Positions 46,555-56,560 of a stretch of DNA of 64,000 nt are shown one piece after another. Numbering within the stretch: position 1 is the stretch's first letter; every line of letters starts with the position of its first letter. Made by a program: the position numbers and the translations under genes. Source of the stretch: Macrotis lagotis (Eukaryota; Chordata; Mammalia; Peramelemorphia; Peramelidae); NCBI RefSeq assembly GCF_037893015.1, contig NC_133658.1:281319221-281383220 (forward strand), written 5' to 3'. The notes beneath the pieces are model-generated. The model worked only from the letters and a program-made list of their open reading frames with translations, had not been told where the DNA came from and ran no database searches.

Positions 46555-46688
46555 TGGGTACCCCACGGCTCACTGAGTTCTAGAGGAGGATGGACTGTGT
46601 GCATAATAAGCATCATCCATGGACAAGGAAGAGAAGTGAAGAGCCTAGGCCTGTGAACTCTCTGCTGAACTTCCAGGGAGGCACACGT
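46555..46688 (-). other. TMEM250: TMEM250 exon 2, 5' untranslated part
   Basis: The minus strand shows 'tttttttcttcttatag' directly before 46688: a polypyrimidine tract plus AG at 46689-46690, an excellent splice acceptor. The exon then has 134 bases of leader before the TMEM250 ATG. The leader contains the upstream ORF listed separately. The leader exon boundary is inferred from the splice motif. Confidence 0.75.
46570..46620 (-). CDS. Candidate uORF (16 codons) in the TMEM250 leader
   Basis: An ATG in the strong context 'ccatgg' opens at 46620 and runs 16 codons to a TGA at 46570-46572. It is in the same frame as TMEM250 and ends 15 bases before the main ATG, which itself has a weak context (C at -3, C at +4). 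Such an arrangement could reduce translation of the main frame, allow reinitiation, or, if the stop is read through, give a 21-residue N-terminal extension. Whether it is translated is unknown. Confidence 0.45.
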   Translation of the reverse strand: MDDAYYAHSPSSSRTQ

Positions 46689-47009
46689 CTATAAGAAGAA
46701 AAAAAGCAACACAAAGAAAATGAAATTCAGCTATAAGGAACCAAAATAAGATGGATCTTTTGCTCTGGCATTTACAATCTAAGAAACAGGTAAATCCTAC
46801 ACATTCTTATAATGAAATACACAAGCTCATAAGGCACAAAGAATGGTGGCCTGAGATATAAAACATCTGATTCTAGACTTTACAGATCATAAAATTTAAA
46901 ACTAGAAGTAATATTAGAATCATGTGATCTGGTTGGCTAATTATCTTATGAAGAAAATGGGGCTCACAGTTTAGGGCCCAATGATTCTGGATTTGCAACC
47001 AGGTGCTCT

Positions 47010-47115
47010 AAGTACTAATTTACTTTCTTCTGGCTCTATCACTCACTAGATTATTCTTCAATGGACAAGTGATCACTTTATGTTTCCAGACAGCAGTTTC
47101 CTTCCTTGAAAAATA
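47010..47115 (+). repeat. MIR-like remnant in intron
   Basis: 'ggtgctctaagtactaattt', 'tggctctatcactcactaga' and 'gacagcagtttccttccttg' follow MIR order in diverged form. Confidence 0.45.
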
Positions 47116-47125
47116 AGGGGGCTAG

Positions 47126-47275
47126 GGGCAGCTAGGTGGTGCAGTTGATAGAGCACCGGCCCTGGAGTCAGGAGTACCTGAGGCAAATCCGGCCTCAGAC
47201 ACATTAATAATTACCTAGCTGTGTGGCTTTGGGTAAGCCACTTAACCCCATTTGCCTTGCAAAAACCTAAAATAT
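47126..47275 (+). repeat. Short SINE in TMEM250 intron
   Basis: Near-consensus copy with head 'ggggcagctaggtggtgcag' and tail 'ccttgcaaaaacctaaaata' followed by TTATA repeats. Antisense to TMEM250 transcription. Confidence 0.9.
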
Positions 47276-48156
47276 TATATTATATATGGGCTGAATTAGA
47301 ATATATCTAGGGGGTTTTCTAGTCCCATTGAGATATTAGGCACTTGCCATGTACAAGGTATTATCTTTTCTTTTTAAGTTTTTTTAAGTCCAAAATTTCT
47401 CTGAGTTCTCATACAAAAAAGAGATTTGTGGGTAGAAGGAAAAAACAAATCTGTCCTATGTTCTTTAATGGATCCTTAGTGTTAGTGCTAGGCTTAGTAT
47501 TCAGTGAGCAAGAATGAAGGAAGGACAAAAGAGAAACTTGATTCTCTCAATTCTTTGCAAGTTCTTCTGTATAACAATAGCCTGACTCTTAATCCTCAGT
47601 CTATCTCCAATAGCTGCATTTTTCAAAGATCTAAAGCACTTACAGGATACTCAGTAAGTACAAGCAATCACTGTAACAAACATTTAAGATCTAGCATGGT
47701 ATTAGAGATATCAATCAATTTTATGTTTTGTCAATTAAGATACCAAAGCACAGGTTTAATTATTTGAACAACTTCACAAAATCAGTCTTTTCATAGCTTT
47801 ACTTAAGTTCAAAGTTATTCACTCAGTAGGATTTTATGAGAATACACAATTGCAAGTTTTGAATATAGTTTGTTGTTTTTAATAGTGAGGGTAGACTTAT
47901 AAACTGTTCCATTAACAAATATTGTAGTTAGTTCCTATTAATTTTCATGGAAAGGCTGAAAGTACATTTAAAAAAAATCTCAGCAAGGAAAAAATGAGGT
48001 TCTGCTACAAATGAAATTGAAAACCTACTTAGTAGAAAGATGCAACTCTCACTGGTTTAAACCTACTGACATAAATCCAGACCACAACAGCCTCTCAGCT
48101 TCCAAGATGCAGAAGGTGATGGCTGAAGATTCTTATGTGTTTTCTTTATGTTTATA

Positions 48157-48540
48157 AAAGATTTTATTTATTTTTGAATTTTACAACTTTCCCCCTAATC
48201 TTGCTTTCCTCCCTCCACCCCTCACAGAAGGCAGTCTGTTAGTCTTTACATTGTTTCCATGGTATACATTGATCTAAGTTGAATGTGATGAGAGAGAAAT
48301 CATGTTCTTAAGGAAGAAAAATAAAGTATAAGAGAAAGCAAAATTATATAGTAAGATAATGGGTTTTTTAAAAATTAAAAGTAATAGTCTTTGTTCAAAT
48401 TTCACAATTCTTTCTCTGAATACAGATGGTATTCTCGATCAGATACCCCAAAATTGTGCCTGATTGCTGCACTGATGGAATGAGCAAGTCCATTAAGGCT
48501 GATCATCATTCCCATGTTGCTGTTAGGGTGTACAATGTCC
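48157..48540 (-). mobile_element. L1 3' end fragment in TMEM250 intron
   Basis: Reverse complement of the L1 3' UTR and ORF2 end: 'tttttgaattttacaacttt', 'cacagaaggcagtctgttag', 'aatacagatggtattctcga', 'gatcagataccccaaaattg'. Same layout as the copy at 31.6 kb. Confidence 0.85.
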
Positions 48541-48910
48541 TATGCATTTTCTACATGGATTCACTCTTGTCTGTTTGCTTCAAAATATTTTTATTTGCTC
48601 TTCCTCCCTCCCCTTGTTCAGATCACCTAAAAAATAAATATCCTTAACCTTCCCTTTTATGAACTTGGTTGCCAGATAACTTCAGCCCACTAGCTCCTTT
48701 TTTATACTATCATGTTTTAGACATGTCAATTTCCAAGAAAATGCCCTCATTCAACAATGTTGTTAAATAATTAGTACCTCCTGCAGGCGGCCCATGAACT
48801 CGTACATTGATATATTTCAAGGTTAATGGAAAAAAAAAGACATAAAGTAAACTACCCTTTCCATGTTAAAATGAGAGATTTCATCACTGAATTTGCTTAC
48901 AGACAGGCCA

Positions 48911-48949
48911 GGGCCAGGAGCCTGTGCTCCTGGGGCCCCTGCTGTCCCT
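48911..48949. repeat. 39-bp segment similar to the CpG-island exon 1 region
   Basis: This 39-bp stretch matches 50394-50432 at 35 of 39 positions, in the same orientation. The last 20 bases ('ctggggcccctgctgtccct') are identical. Its GC-rich composition is out of keeping with the AT-rich intron around it. It may be a small duplication of promoter-proximal sequence or a captured piece of transcript; a chance match is possible but unlikely at this length. Confidence 0.55.
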
Positions 48950-49031
48950 ACCATCAATTTATGTAGTACCTTGAGATACACTGTGATGAATTTCCAATTA
49001 AAAATCAAACTTCTGACCACAAGTCAATTAC

Positions 49032-49214
49032 TGTTTTTGAATATAATTTTTTTTTAGTTTTTTGCAAGGCAATGGGGTTAAGTGACTTGTCCAAAGCCAC
49101 ACAGCTAGGTAATTATTAAATGTCTGTGGCCGAATTTGAACTCAGGTACTCCTGATTCCAGGGATGGTGCTCTATCCACTGTGCCACCTAGCCACTTTGT
49201 TTTTGAATATAATT
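49032..49214 (-). repeat. Short SINE with 17-bp target duplication
   Basis: Minus-oriented SINE at 49049-49197, flanked by 'tgtttttgaatataatt' at 49032-49048 and 49198-49214, identical. It lies in the sense orientation of TMEM250 within the intron. Confidence 0.93.
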
Positions 49215-49429
49215 ATACCACAAAAATAAAATCATTTTACTAATCTTTTCAGAAAATAAAGAAATGGCTGGCTATGTTTCATATAATCTGACCCCACTAT
49301 ATGGGCTGTTCTTCATTTGTTCCTTCATTCTCTGTGACTACCCCCAATCTATAAATTTATAATAATAAATATAAAATAAATTATCTATAAATTTCCTTGA
49401 AGAACACAGAGAAATAAAAAGATTTAACC

Positions 49430-49515
49430 CTCAATAAACCCATCTTAATCATTTTATGGCACTTAGCACAGTGACATGCACATAGTAGCATTTGTGAAAT
49501 GTTAATTGATTGATT
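49430..49515 (+). repeat. L2 3' terminus
   Basis: 'tggcacttagcacagtgaca', then 'tgcacatagtagcatttgtg', ending 'aattgattgattctg', is the recognisable L2 end. Confidence 0.65.
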
Positions 49516-49689
49516 CTGTCTTAAAACTTCAGAATATGATTCATTTTTCTTTTTTTTTTTTTTTTTACAAATGTGTTGCTAATTTTTAGCTCCATATGAT
49601 TATTTCCTTTTTACCACCTTATATACTTACTCATTAAAGTAAGGTCCATTTAGAAAGCCCCCTATGCAATACAACTTTACTTGTTCCTA

Positions 49690-50020
49690 TTACTTATTTA
49701 CTTTGCACATATGGAGCACAATACATTCAGTCTCCATCCCACGGCTCTCCGAGGGCCTGTGAAACATAAATACTCCCGTGTAACCTGAAACACAAGGTTT
49801 CATTCTGCTCAAATTATCTGCTTTCCCCGTGAGATTACATTTGGGGAAGAATTAACCTCAAGAGGGAAAATATTGGCATGTGTCCCCAATCCTGACTGGG
49901 GGTTTTAAAGCGGTGTCAGGAAGAAGTCCCACGACCAGGCCTTTCTTGTGGAACAGACAGTCCCCATCAGTTTGGGTGTTCCACATCTAAATGAAGAGCA
50001 GCAGTGTGCACGTTAATAAT
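49690..50020. other. Non-repetitive block next to the CpG island
   Basis: No repeat is recognised. The block has scattered CpGs ('cccacggctctccgagggcc', 'ctttccccgtgagattacat', 'agcggtgtcaggaagaagtc') well outside the island. It lies in intron 1 near the donor, so an intronic regulatory element is plausible. Confidence 0.35.
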
Positions 50021-50042
50021 GATAATAATAATAATAATAACT
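50021..50042. repeat. (AAT)n microsatellite
   Basis: Short AAT run just left of the CpG island. Confidence 0.9.
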
Positions 50043-50149
50043 ATTCTAACTTTTGCATCCCACCCTCCACTCTGAATTGGTTTCTGTATTCTAAGAGAAA
50101 CTGAAAAAACAATTTCCCCCAAAGGATAATTCATGTGCTGAATACATTT

Positions 50150-51065
50150 CCTTCCCTCCCTGCACGGGTCCCCCTGGGCCCGGCACGGCGGGTCCCAGGC
50201 CCGGCGGGTCCGTCCCGCCCCGCCCCCCGGAAGGCCAGGGGGGGGGCCGGCCCTCCCCTCACCCCCCTCGGCCCCGGATCTTCCCCACTCGGCTCCCGGG
50301 GCATGCCCGGGCCGCCGGGCTCACCGTGCGCGGCCTCCGTGGCGAGGTGGAGGAGCCGGGGCCCGGGCCCTGGGGCCGGCGGGGCGGAGGCCGGGGCCGG
50401 GAGCCGGCGCTGCTGGGGCCCCTGCTGTCCCTCGAGGCCGGAGCGGCGGGGCGAGGGCGGAGGAGGCCGCATGGCGCCGGATCCTCGGGGGGGAATTTCA
50501 GCGAGAGGGTCGGGCCCAGGGCCCGGGGAAGGCCGCAGGGGGCCCCCGCCCGCGTCCGCCCCTCATGGACCCCAACCAGGGCCGGCCCAGCCGGGGAAGA
50601 GGCGCCCCTGGCCGCCCGCGGGAGGCGTTTGTCCCAGGGAGGGAACCGTAGCGGCCGGCCCTCCGCGGCCACCGTAGGACATTCCTCCGCGTCCCGCTCC
50701 GCTGCCCCCCCCCCGCGTCCCACGCGTCAAAAAACAAACTCGGCCCCCCCCCCGCCCCGCGCCCAGCCCGCTCCGGAGGCCAGAGCGGAGCCCGCGCCGG
50801 CGTACTGCGTCGTGCGTCACCGCGCGGGGGCGCGCGAGGGGTGGGGTGAGGCGCGCCGCGCTGCGCAGGCGTGCGGGGGCGTGACCTCCTTCTCTTCCTC
50901 TTCCACTCCTCCCTCCGCCCACTTACCTCCGCCCTTTAAGGTCTGGGTCGCCCCTGCCGCCCCTGATCGGTACCAGGCATGCGCGGAATGTCAGGCTTCG
51001 CGCCTCTCCGCCGAGCGCAGCGCGACCACGTTCTGGCCCACTTAGCCGGCCCCAGGCCAGCACTT
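50150..51065 (-). promoter_or_regulatory. TMEM250: CpG island, TMEM250 promoter
   Basis: About 0.9 kb of very GC-rich sequence with frequent CpG, the only such stretch in the window. There is no TATA box. Motifs seen: an SP1-type 'cccgccccgcccc' at 50214-50226, NRF1-like 'tgcgcaggcgtgc' at 50862-50874 and 'gcatgcgcgg' at 50978-50987, and a CRE/ATF-like 'tgcgtcac' at 50813-50820. With TMEM250 to the left on the minus strand and a minus-strand donor at 50323-50324, transcription should start within about 50400-51000. Open frames of 100-240 codons across the island on both strands reflect high GC and are not genes. Confidence 0.85.
50325..50870 (-). other. TMEM250: TMEM250 exon 1 (non-coding, approximate)
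   Basis: The 3' boundary is set by the consensus donor 'cacg/gtgagc' on the minus strand. The 5' boundary is unknown and placed near the NRF1-like site. The exon should be wholly untranslated because the main frame has an in-frame stop in the exon 2 leader. Confidence 0.4.
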
Positions 51066-51328
51066 CCCGCTTCAGGGGGCTACACTGTGGAGAAAGGCCA
51101 GCCCTTTGCAGATTAGGGATGCTTAGCACAGTCTCTGAACTTGTTTTAAGTTGATTTTAATATTTATTTATTCTCTTTTTTGTGCAAATAATTTTTTTAT
51201 ATAATAATAAAATATACTTGTTTAACAGTAAACAAAATGCCCCTCCCCCCACAAAATATAGACTCACTTGAGCGATAAAGTAAAGGGGAGAGAAAAAATT
51301 AAAATAAAAAATAATAGTAATAAATGTA

Positions 51329-51481
51329 GGTATGGCCAGGTGGCGCAATGGACGGAGCCCCAGCCCTGGAGCCACGAGCACCCGAGCCCATATCCGGCCC
51401 TGTACACCCAACAATCACCCAGTCGTGTGACATGCAAGCCACCCCAATCCCACTGCCCTGCAAAAACCGAAAAAAAAAAAG
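51329..51481 (+). repeat. SINE-like module 1 inside element A
   Basis: Diverged tRNA-SINE layout: 'tatggccaggtggcgcaatg', 'ccagccctggagccacgagc', 'agtcgtgtgacatgcaagcc', 'ccctgcaaaaaccgaaaaaa'. It corresponds one-for-one to the module at 58888-59046 and, in reverse, to 9735-9865. Confidence 0.8.
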
Positions 51482-51520
51482 AAAAAACCACCCCAAATAA
51501 AATAAAATAGTAATAATAGT

Positions 51521-51660
51521 AGGGCTGGCTGGGTGGCAGCAGAGCATTGGCCCTTGAGTCAGGAGCACTCAGGTCCAAATCCAGCCTCAGACACCCAAGC
51601 ATCACCCTGCTATGTGGCCCCAAGCAGGTCACCCAGCCCCATTTGCCCTGCACCCCCCCC
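51521..51660 (+). repeat. SINE-like module 2 inside element A
   Basis: 'ggctggctgggtggcagcag', 'cccttgagtcaggagcactc', 'caaatccagcctcagacacc', 'tgctatgtggccccaagcag', ending 'atttgccctgcacccccccc'. Counterpart of 59079-59220. Confidence 0.8.
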
Positions 51661-51661
51661 A

Positions 51662-51716
<55 letters not shown>
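51661..51716. repeat. (AAT)n microsatellite in element A
   Basis: Expanded from the 'aatagtaataat' tail seen at the same place in element C (59223-59240). Poly-Asn, poly-Ile and poly-Leu frames across it are artefacts. Confidence 0.95.
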
Positions 51717-51758
51717 GTGCTTCAGTCTTTGTTCCAACATCAACAACTCTGTCACAGG

Positions 51759-51926
51759 TGGATGCCATTCTTTTTTTTTTTTTTTTTAGGTTTTTGCAAG
51801 GCAAAAGGCCACACAGCTAGGTAATTATTAAGTGTCTGAGACAGGATTTGAACTCAGGTACTCCTGACTCCAAGGCCGGTGCTTTATACACTACGCCACC
51901 TAGCCGCCCCTGGATCCAATTCTTTA
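51759..51926 (-). repeat. Short SINE inserted in element A
   Basis: Near-consensus SINE, slightly deleted ('ggcaaaaggccacacagc' lacks the 'tggggttaagtggcttgccc' part). Flanked by 'tggatgccattcttt' and 'tggatccaattcttt', two bases apart. Confidence 0.88.
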
Positions 51927-52050
51927 TGATAATAAGTCCATCACAAAAGTTACTTCCAAATTTTTCCACTGTTGCCATTGCTGATTGCAACTCCCTCCTT
52001 TCATATTTGTCCACTACCATTTTCTCTCTCCTTTCACTCTGACTCTGCTG

Positions 52051-52200
52051 TAGGGTCGCTGACTGGTGCAGCAGACAGATCCCTGGCTCTGGGGCCAAGA
52101 GGCCCCGAGCCCCCATACCACCCCTTAGGCCCAGCATCCACTTGACCCCTATGGTCCCAGACAGGCCATCCCATCCCAGCCCCTAACAAGAAATAAAAAG
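52051..52200 (+). repeat. SINE-like module 3 inside element A
   Basis: 'gtcgctgactggtgcagcag', 'ccctggctctggggccaaga', 'gtcccagacaggccatccca', followed by an A-rich end. Counterparts at 53836-53943 in element B and 59428-59575 in element C. Confidence 0.7.
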
Positions 52201-52222
52201 GAAAATGTGTTATATCTGACCA

Positions 52223-52243
52223 CTCCCCCCCCCCCCCCCCCCC
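52223..52243. repeat. Poly(C) run
   Basis: About 18 cytosines in an already C-rich part of element A; the matching positions in elements B and C are mixed C and T. Confidence 0.9.
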
Positions 52244-55106
52244 GTGGTCCATCCTCTCCTCCATCATTCACACCCCCCCTTCCCCCTGTCCCCCCCTTTT
52301 CTTCTTACTCCAGATGCCTATACCCCATTGAGTATATATGCTGTTTCCTCTCCTAGCCACCTCTGATGAGAACAAAGATTCCCTCATTCCCCCTTGCCTC
52401 CCCCCTTCCATATTATTGCAATAGCTCATTGTAATAAAGAAAAAACTTATTATATGAGATATCTTGGCCTATTCCCCCTCTCTTTTTTCTTTCTCCCATT
52501 ACATTTCCCCTTTTTTTAATTGACTCCATTTTTATACCATATTTTATCTTCAAATTCAGCTTTCTCCTGTGCTTAAACTATAAAAGCTCCCTCTACCTGC
52601 TCTAATAACTGAGAAGGTTCATATGAGTATTATCAGTGTCATTTTTCTATGCAGGAATACATGCAGTTCATCATCATCATCAAGTCCCTCATATTTTCCC
52701 CTTCTCCAATCTCCATGTTTCACCTGAGTCCTGTATCTGAAGATCAAACCTTCTGTTCATCTCTGGCCATTCCAACAGGAACATTTGAAATTCCCCTGGT
52801 TCATTGAAAGTCCATCTTTTTCCCTGGAAGAGGACATTCAGCCTTGCTGGGTAGTTCATTCTTGGCTGCATTCTAAGCTCTTTTGCCTTCTGGTATATTA
52901 TATTCCAAGCCCTTTGAGCTTCCAATGTAGTTGCTGCTAAGTCCTGTGTGATCCTGACTGCCCCTCCATTATATTTGAACTGTGTCCTTCTGGCTGCTTG
53001 TAATATTTTCTCTTTGACTTGGGAGTTCTGGAATTTGGCTATAATATTCCTAGCGGTTGGTTTTTTGGGGATCTCTTTCTCTTGGGGGGGGAATCAATGA
53101 ATTCTCTGCATTTCTATTTTACCCTCTGCTTCTAGAATATCAGGGCAATTTTCCTGTAGTAATTCTTTGAAAATGATGTCAAGGTTCTTTTCCTGATCAT
53201 GACTTTCAGGTATTCCAATTATTTTTAAATTATGAATCCTGATTTCTCATAAATTCATCAATCTCCCTGAGTTCTATTCTTTGTCTGAAGGATTTGTTTT
53301 CCTCAGAGAGTTTCCTTATCTCTTTTTCCATCTGGCCCATTTTGCTTTTTAAAGCATTCTTCTCAATAACTTTTTTTGAACTGTTTTATCCATTTGACCT
53401 AAGTTGGTTTTTAGCATGCTATTTTCTTCAGCATTTTTTTGGTTTTCCTTGACTTGGCTGCTGACCTCTTCTGTCTGTCTTGATGGAATGTCTTTTTAAA
53501 AAAAAATAATTAATTTATTTTTATTTTTTTATTTTATGTTTTTTATACATTACTAAAATATTCTTGTTTAAGAGTAAACATAATAACCCCTCCCCCACAA
53601 AAATATAGACCCTCACAAGAAATAAAGTAAAGGAAAGAGAAAAAATTGTGCTTCAGTCTGTGTTCCAACAGGACCAGCTCTGTCTCAGGTGAATTACATT
53701 CTTTATGATAAGTCTATCACAAAAGCTACTTCCATATTTTTCCACTATTGCCATTGCTGATCTCAACTCCCTCCATCCATACCTTCCCACTACCATATAC
53801 TATGTTTTCTCTCTCCTTCCTCTTCTAAAATGTGCTGTAGCATAGCTGAGTGGTGCAGTATACCATTCCTGAGACCCAGCAACCACCTGACCTGTGGTCC
53901 AGGATAAGCCACCTAATCCCAGCCCTTTGCAAGAAGTAAAAAAGAAAATGTGTTATATCTGACCACTCTCTCCCATGATCCACCCTCTCCTCCACCACTC
54001 ACACCTCCCTCCTCCTTCTCTCCTTTTTACTCTAGATGTCTATACCCCATTGAGTGTATATGCTGTTTCCTCTCTGAGCCACCTCTGATGAGAGCAAAGT
54101 TTCCCTCATTTCCCCCCCCCTCACCTTCCCCCTTCCTTATCATTGCAATAAAAAATTATAAAAAATCATACGATATTTCCCTTTTAGCCATTGACTCCAT
54201 TTTTACAATATATTATATCTTCAAATTCAGCTATCTCCTGCGCTTCATTTATAAAAGTTCCTTCTACTGCTCTATTTAAATGAGTAATTTTATATGAGTA
54301 TTATCAGTATCATTTTTCTACACAGGAATACATGCAGTTTATCATCATTAAATTCCTCATATTTTACCCTTCTTTTCCATTCTCTATGCTTCACCTGAGT
54401 CCTTAACTTGAAGGTCAAACTTTCTGTTCAGTTCTGGTTGTTTCAACAGGAACAATTGAAATTCCACTGGTTCATTGAAAGTTCATCTTTTCCCCTGGAA
54501 GAGGATGTTCAATTTTGCTGGGTAGTTGATTCTCAATTGCATTCCAAACTTTTTGTCTTCCAGAATATTTTTATTCTAAGCCCTATGAGTCCTTAATATA
54601 GTTGCTAAGTCTTGTGTGATTCTGACTGCAGCTTCACAGTATTTGAATTGTGTCCTTCTGGCTGCTTGTAATATTTTCCCTTTGACTTGGGAGTTCTGGA
54701 ACTTGGCTGTAATATTCTTGGTGGTTGCAGGTTTTTTTGGATCCCTTTCTGGGGGACATCGGTGGATTCTCTCAATTTCTATTTTTGCCCTCTCCTTCTA
54801 GGATATCTGCAGTTTTCCTGTAGGATTTCTTTAGAAATGAGGTCAAGGCTCTTTTCCTGATCATGACTTTATGGTATCCCAATAATTTTTAAATTATCTT
54901 TCCTGAATCTGTTTTCCAGATAAGTTGCTTTTTCAATTATATGTTTCACATTTTCTTCTACTTTTTCATTCTATTGGTGTTGAAGTATTGTGTCTTGACT
55001 TCTCGTAAAGTCATCAGCTTCCTTTAGCTCCATTCTACATCTGAAGGATTTGTTTTCCTCAGAGACCTTTCTTATCTCCTTTTCTATCTAACCAATTCTG
55101 CTGGGT

Positions 55107-55256
55107 TTTTTTTAGGTTTTTGCAAGGCAAATGGGGTTAAGTGGCTTGCCCAAGGCCACACAGCTAGGTAATTATTAAGTGTTTGAGACTGGATTTGAAC
55201 CTAGGTACTCCTGACTCCAAGGCCAGTGCTTTATCCACTACGCCACCTAGCCTCCC
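55107..55256 (-). repeat. Short SINE inserted in element B
   Basis: Near-consensus minus copy from 'tttaggtttttgcaaggcaa' to 'gccacctagcctcccctc', lying within the ORF1 region of element B. Confidence 0.9.
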
Positions 55257-55286
55257 CTCAATTCTACTTTTTAAAGCATTCGTCTC

Positions 55287-55440
55287 CTCAATAATTTTTT
55301 TTTTTTATTGCAAGGCTAATAGAGTTAAGTGGCTTGCCCAAGGCCACACAGCTAAGTAATTATTAAGTGTCTGAGTCCAGATTTGAACTCAGGTCCTCCT
55401 GACTCCAGGGCCAGTGCTCTATCCACTTAGCCATCCATCC
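55287..55440 (-). repeat. Short SINE inserted in element B, second copy
   Basis: Minus copy with poly(T) at 55290-55302, flanked by 'tcctcaataa' on both sides. Only about 30 bases of ORF1 separate it from the previous SINE. Confidence 0.9.
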
Positions 55441-56560
55441 TCAATAACTTTTTGAACTGTTTTATCCATTTGACCTATGCTGGTTTTTAAAATGGTATTT
55501 TCTTCAGCATTATTTTGAATCACCTTGTCTAAGTTGCTGACTTCTTTTTCAAGTTTTTCCTGCATATCTCTCATTTCTCTTACCAATTTTTCTTCTATCT
55601 TCTACTTGATTTTCAAAATATTTTTTGAGTTCCTGTCATAGTCTGAGCCCAATTTACATTTTTCTTGGAGTCTTTAGATGTAGGAACTTGTACTTCCTCA
55701 TCTTCAGATTGAGTATTTTAATCCTTCTTGGGATCATAGACAATGTATTTTTCAATGGTGTTCCTCTTTTTCCTGTTTACTCATTTCTCCAGCCTGTGCC
55801 TGGTTTTGGAGTGCTTCCTGAGATTTTGAGTATTATTGGGAATCTCCCCCCCACCCCCCACCCCAAGGATCTCAGTGTCTGAAGCTCTGACTTCCCTCCT
55901 GGTCTGTGAATGACCACAAGCATTCCCCTCTGCCATGGGGCTGAGGTGGGAGTGGGGGGGTCTAGACTGCAATCAGGATCTGAATGTGGTCAGAGCCCCA
56001 GAGTCCTGTTCCAGGGGCAGAGCATGGACCTCTGAAGTCTCTCTCCACTCCCCTACCTTCGGTGGGCTGAGCACTCAAGGATCAGTTGCCTGCGGGCTCA
56101 TGCTTACCTGCTCAGCTCCCGCTTACTGGCTCCATGCCTGCTTCCATTTCCTGTATCTGGGTTATTGAGCTGTCAGAGCTGACTGCCACAACTGCCCTGA
56201 GGGCCTGGGCTTCCTGTGCTTGCTCTGGCCGAGGTCCCCTCCATTGATCCTCCAATTTCTTCCTGGTGCTCCCTGGGGTGTAGGTCAGGAAACTGCCCCT
56301 GCTGCCATGAGCCACAGCTCCCAGGCACCCTGGGGCTGCTTCTGAGTGGCTGAAGTTTCTTTTCTCTGGCAGGCCACCCCTCTAACCCCATGGAGTAGAG
56401 CCTTTCCACTATTTTCCAGGTTACCTTGGTCTGGAGAATTGCCTCATTGTATCTTTCTGTGGGTTCTGCCATAGTTAGAGTCATAATTTCAAGATTTTTG
56501 AAATATTATGGAGAGAACACCTAGGAGAGGCTCTTCTGTCGCCATCTTGGCTTTGCCCCT

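Larger units (their letters stand above)
46689..50324 (-). other. TMEM250: TMEM250 intron 1 (inferred)
   Basis: Bounded by the acceptor at 46689-46690 and a consensus donor on the minus strand, 'cacg/gtgagc', with GT at 50323-50324. The intron holds a SINE, an L1 3' fragment, a second SINE and an L2 remnant, all listed. The donor choice is inferred; other GT sites exist in the GC-rich island. Confidence 0.55.
51150..53470 (-). mobile_element. Half-L1 (HAL1-like) composite element A, 5' truncated in ORF1
   Basis: On the minus strand this copy starts inside L1 ORF1 (about 53470), passes the ORF1p C-terminal domain (52689-52925, with 'AWNIIYQKAKELRMQPR' and 'LNVLFQGKRWTF') and then runs directly into a non-coding 3' region with no ORF2. 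The 3' region contains three tRNA-SINE-like modules lying antisense to ORF1, at about 52051-52200, 51521-51660 and 51329-51481. It ends in AT-rich text near 51150, roughly 90 bp from the CpG island edge. A later SINE is nested at 51774-51911. The ORF1 frame is broken by several changes. Half-L1 elements, which keep ORF1 but lack ORF2, are known in mammals; the SINE-module content is what I see here. Confidence 0.8.
53496..56560 (-). mobile_element. Half-L1 (HAL1-like) element B, with 5' end, one SINE-like module
   Basis: The minus-strand 5' end at about 56560 reads 'aggggcaaagccaagatggc', the L1-type 5' terminus with a YY1-like core. It is followed by a GC-richer 5' UTR (to about 55770), a degraded ORF1 and the same 3' region as element A. 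Modules 1 and 2 are absent: the sequence passes directly from 'ggaaagagaaaaaattgtgc' to 'ttcagtctgtgttccaacag' at about 53640-53665. Module 3 is present, shortened, at 53836-53943. Target duplication candidates 'taatgggatatcttt' (56561-56575) and 'tgatggaatgtcttt' (53481-53495) agree at 12 of 15 bases. Two later SINEs lie at 55107-55256 and 55287-55440. No ORF2 is present and ORF1 has many breaks. Confidence 0.8.

Noticed and set aside
46555..46566. Four-residue N-terminal extension of TMEM250 (MGYP)
   Set aside because: It requires a GTG start. The in-frame TGA just upstream and the ATG at 46554 giving the expected 139 residues make the ATG the start.
46235..46573. 112-codon frame overlapping TMEM250 on the same strand in another phase
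   Set aside because: It is a shadow of the TMEM250 coding sequence, with no homology.
50135..51045. Open frames of 100-240 codons on both strands of the CpG island
   Set aside because: Frames overlap in several phases on both strands, are extremely rich in Pro, Gly, Arg and Ala, and show no domain. This is what GC-rich DNA gives by chance.
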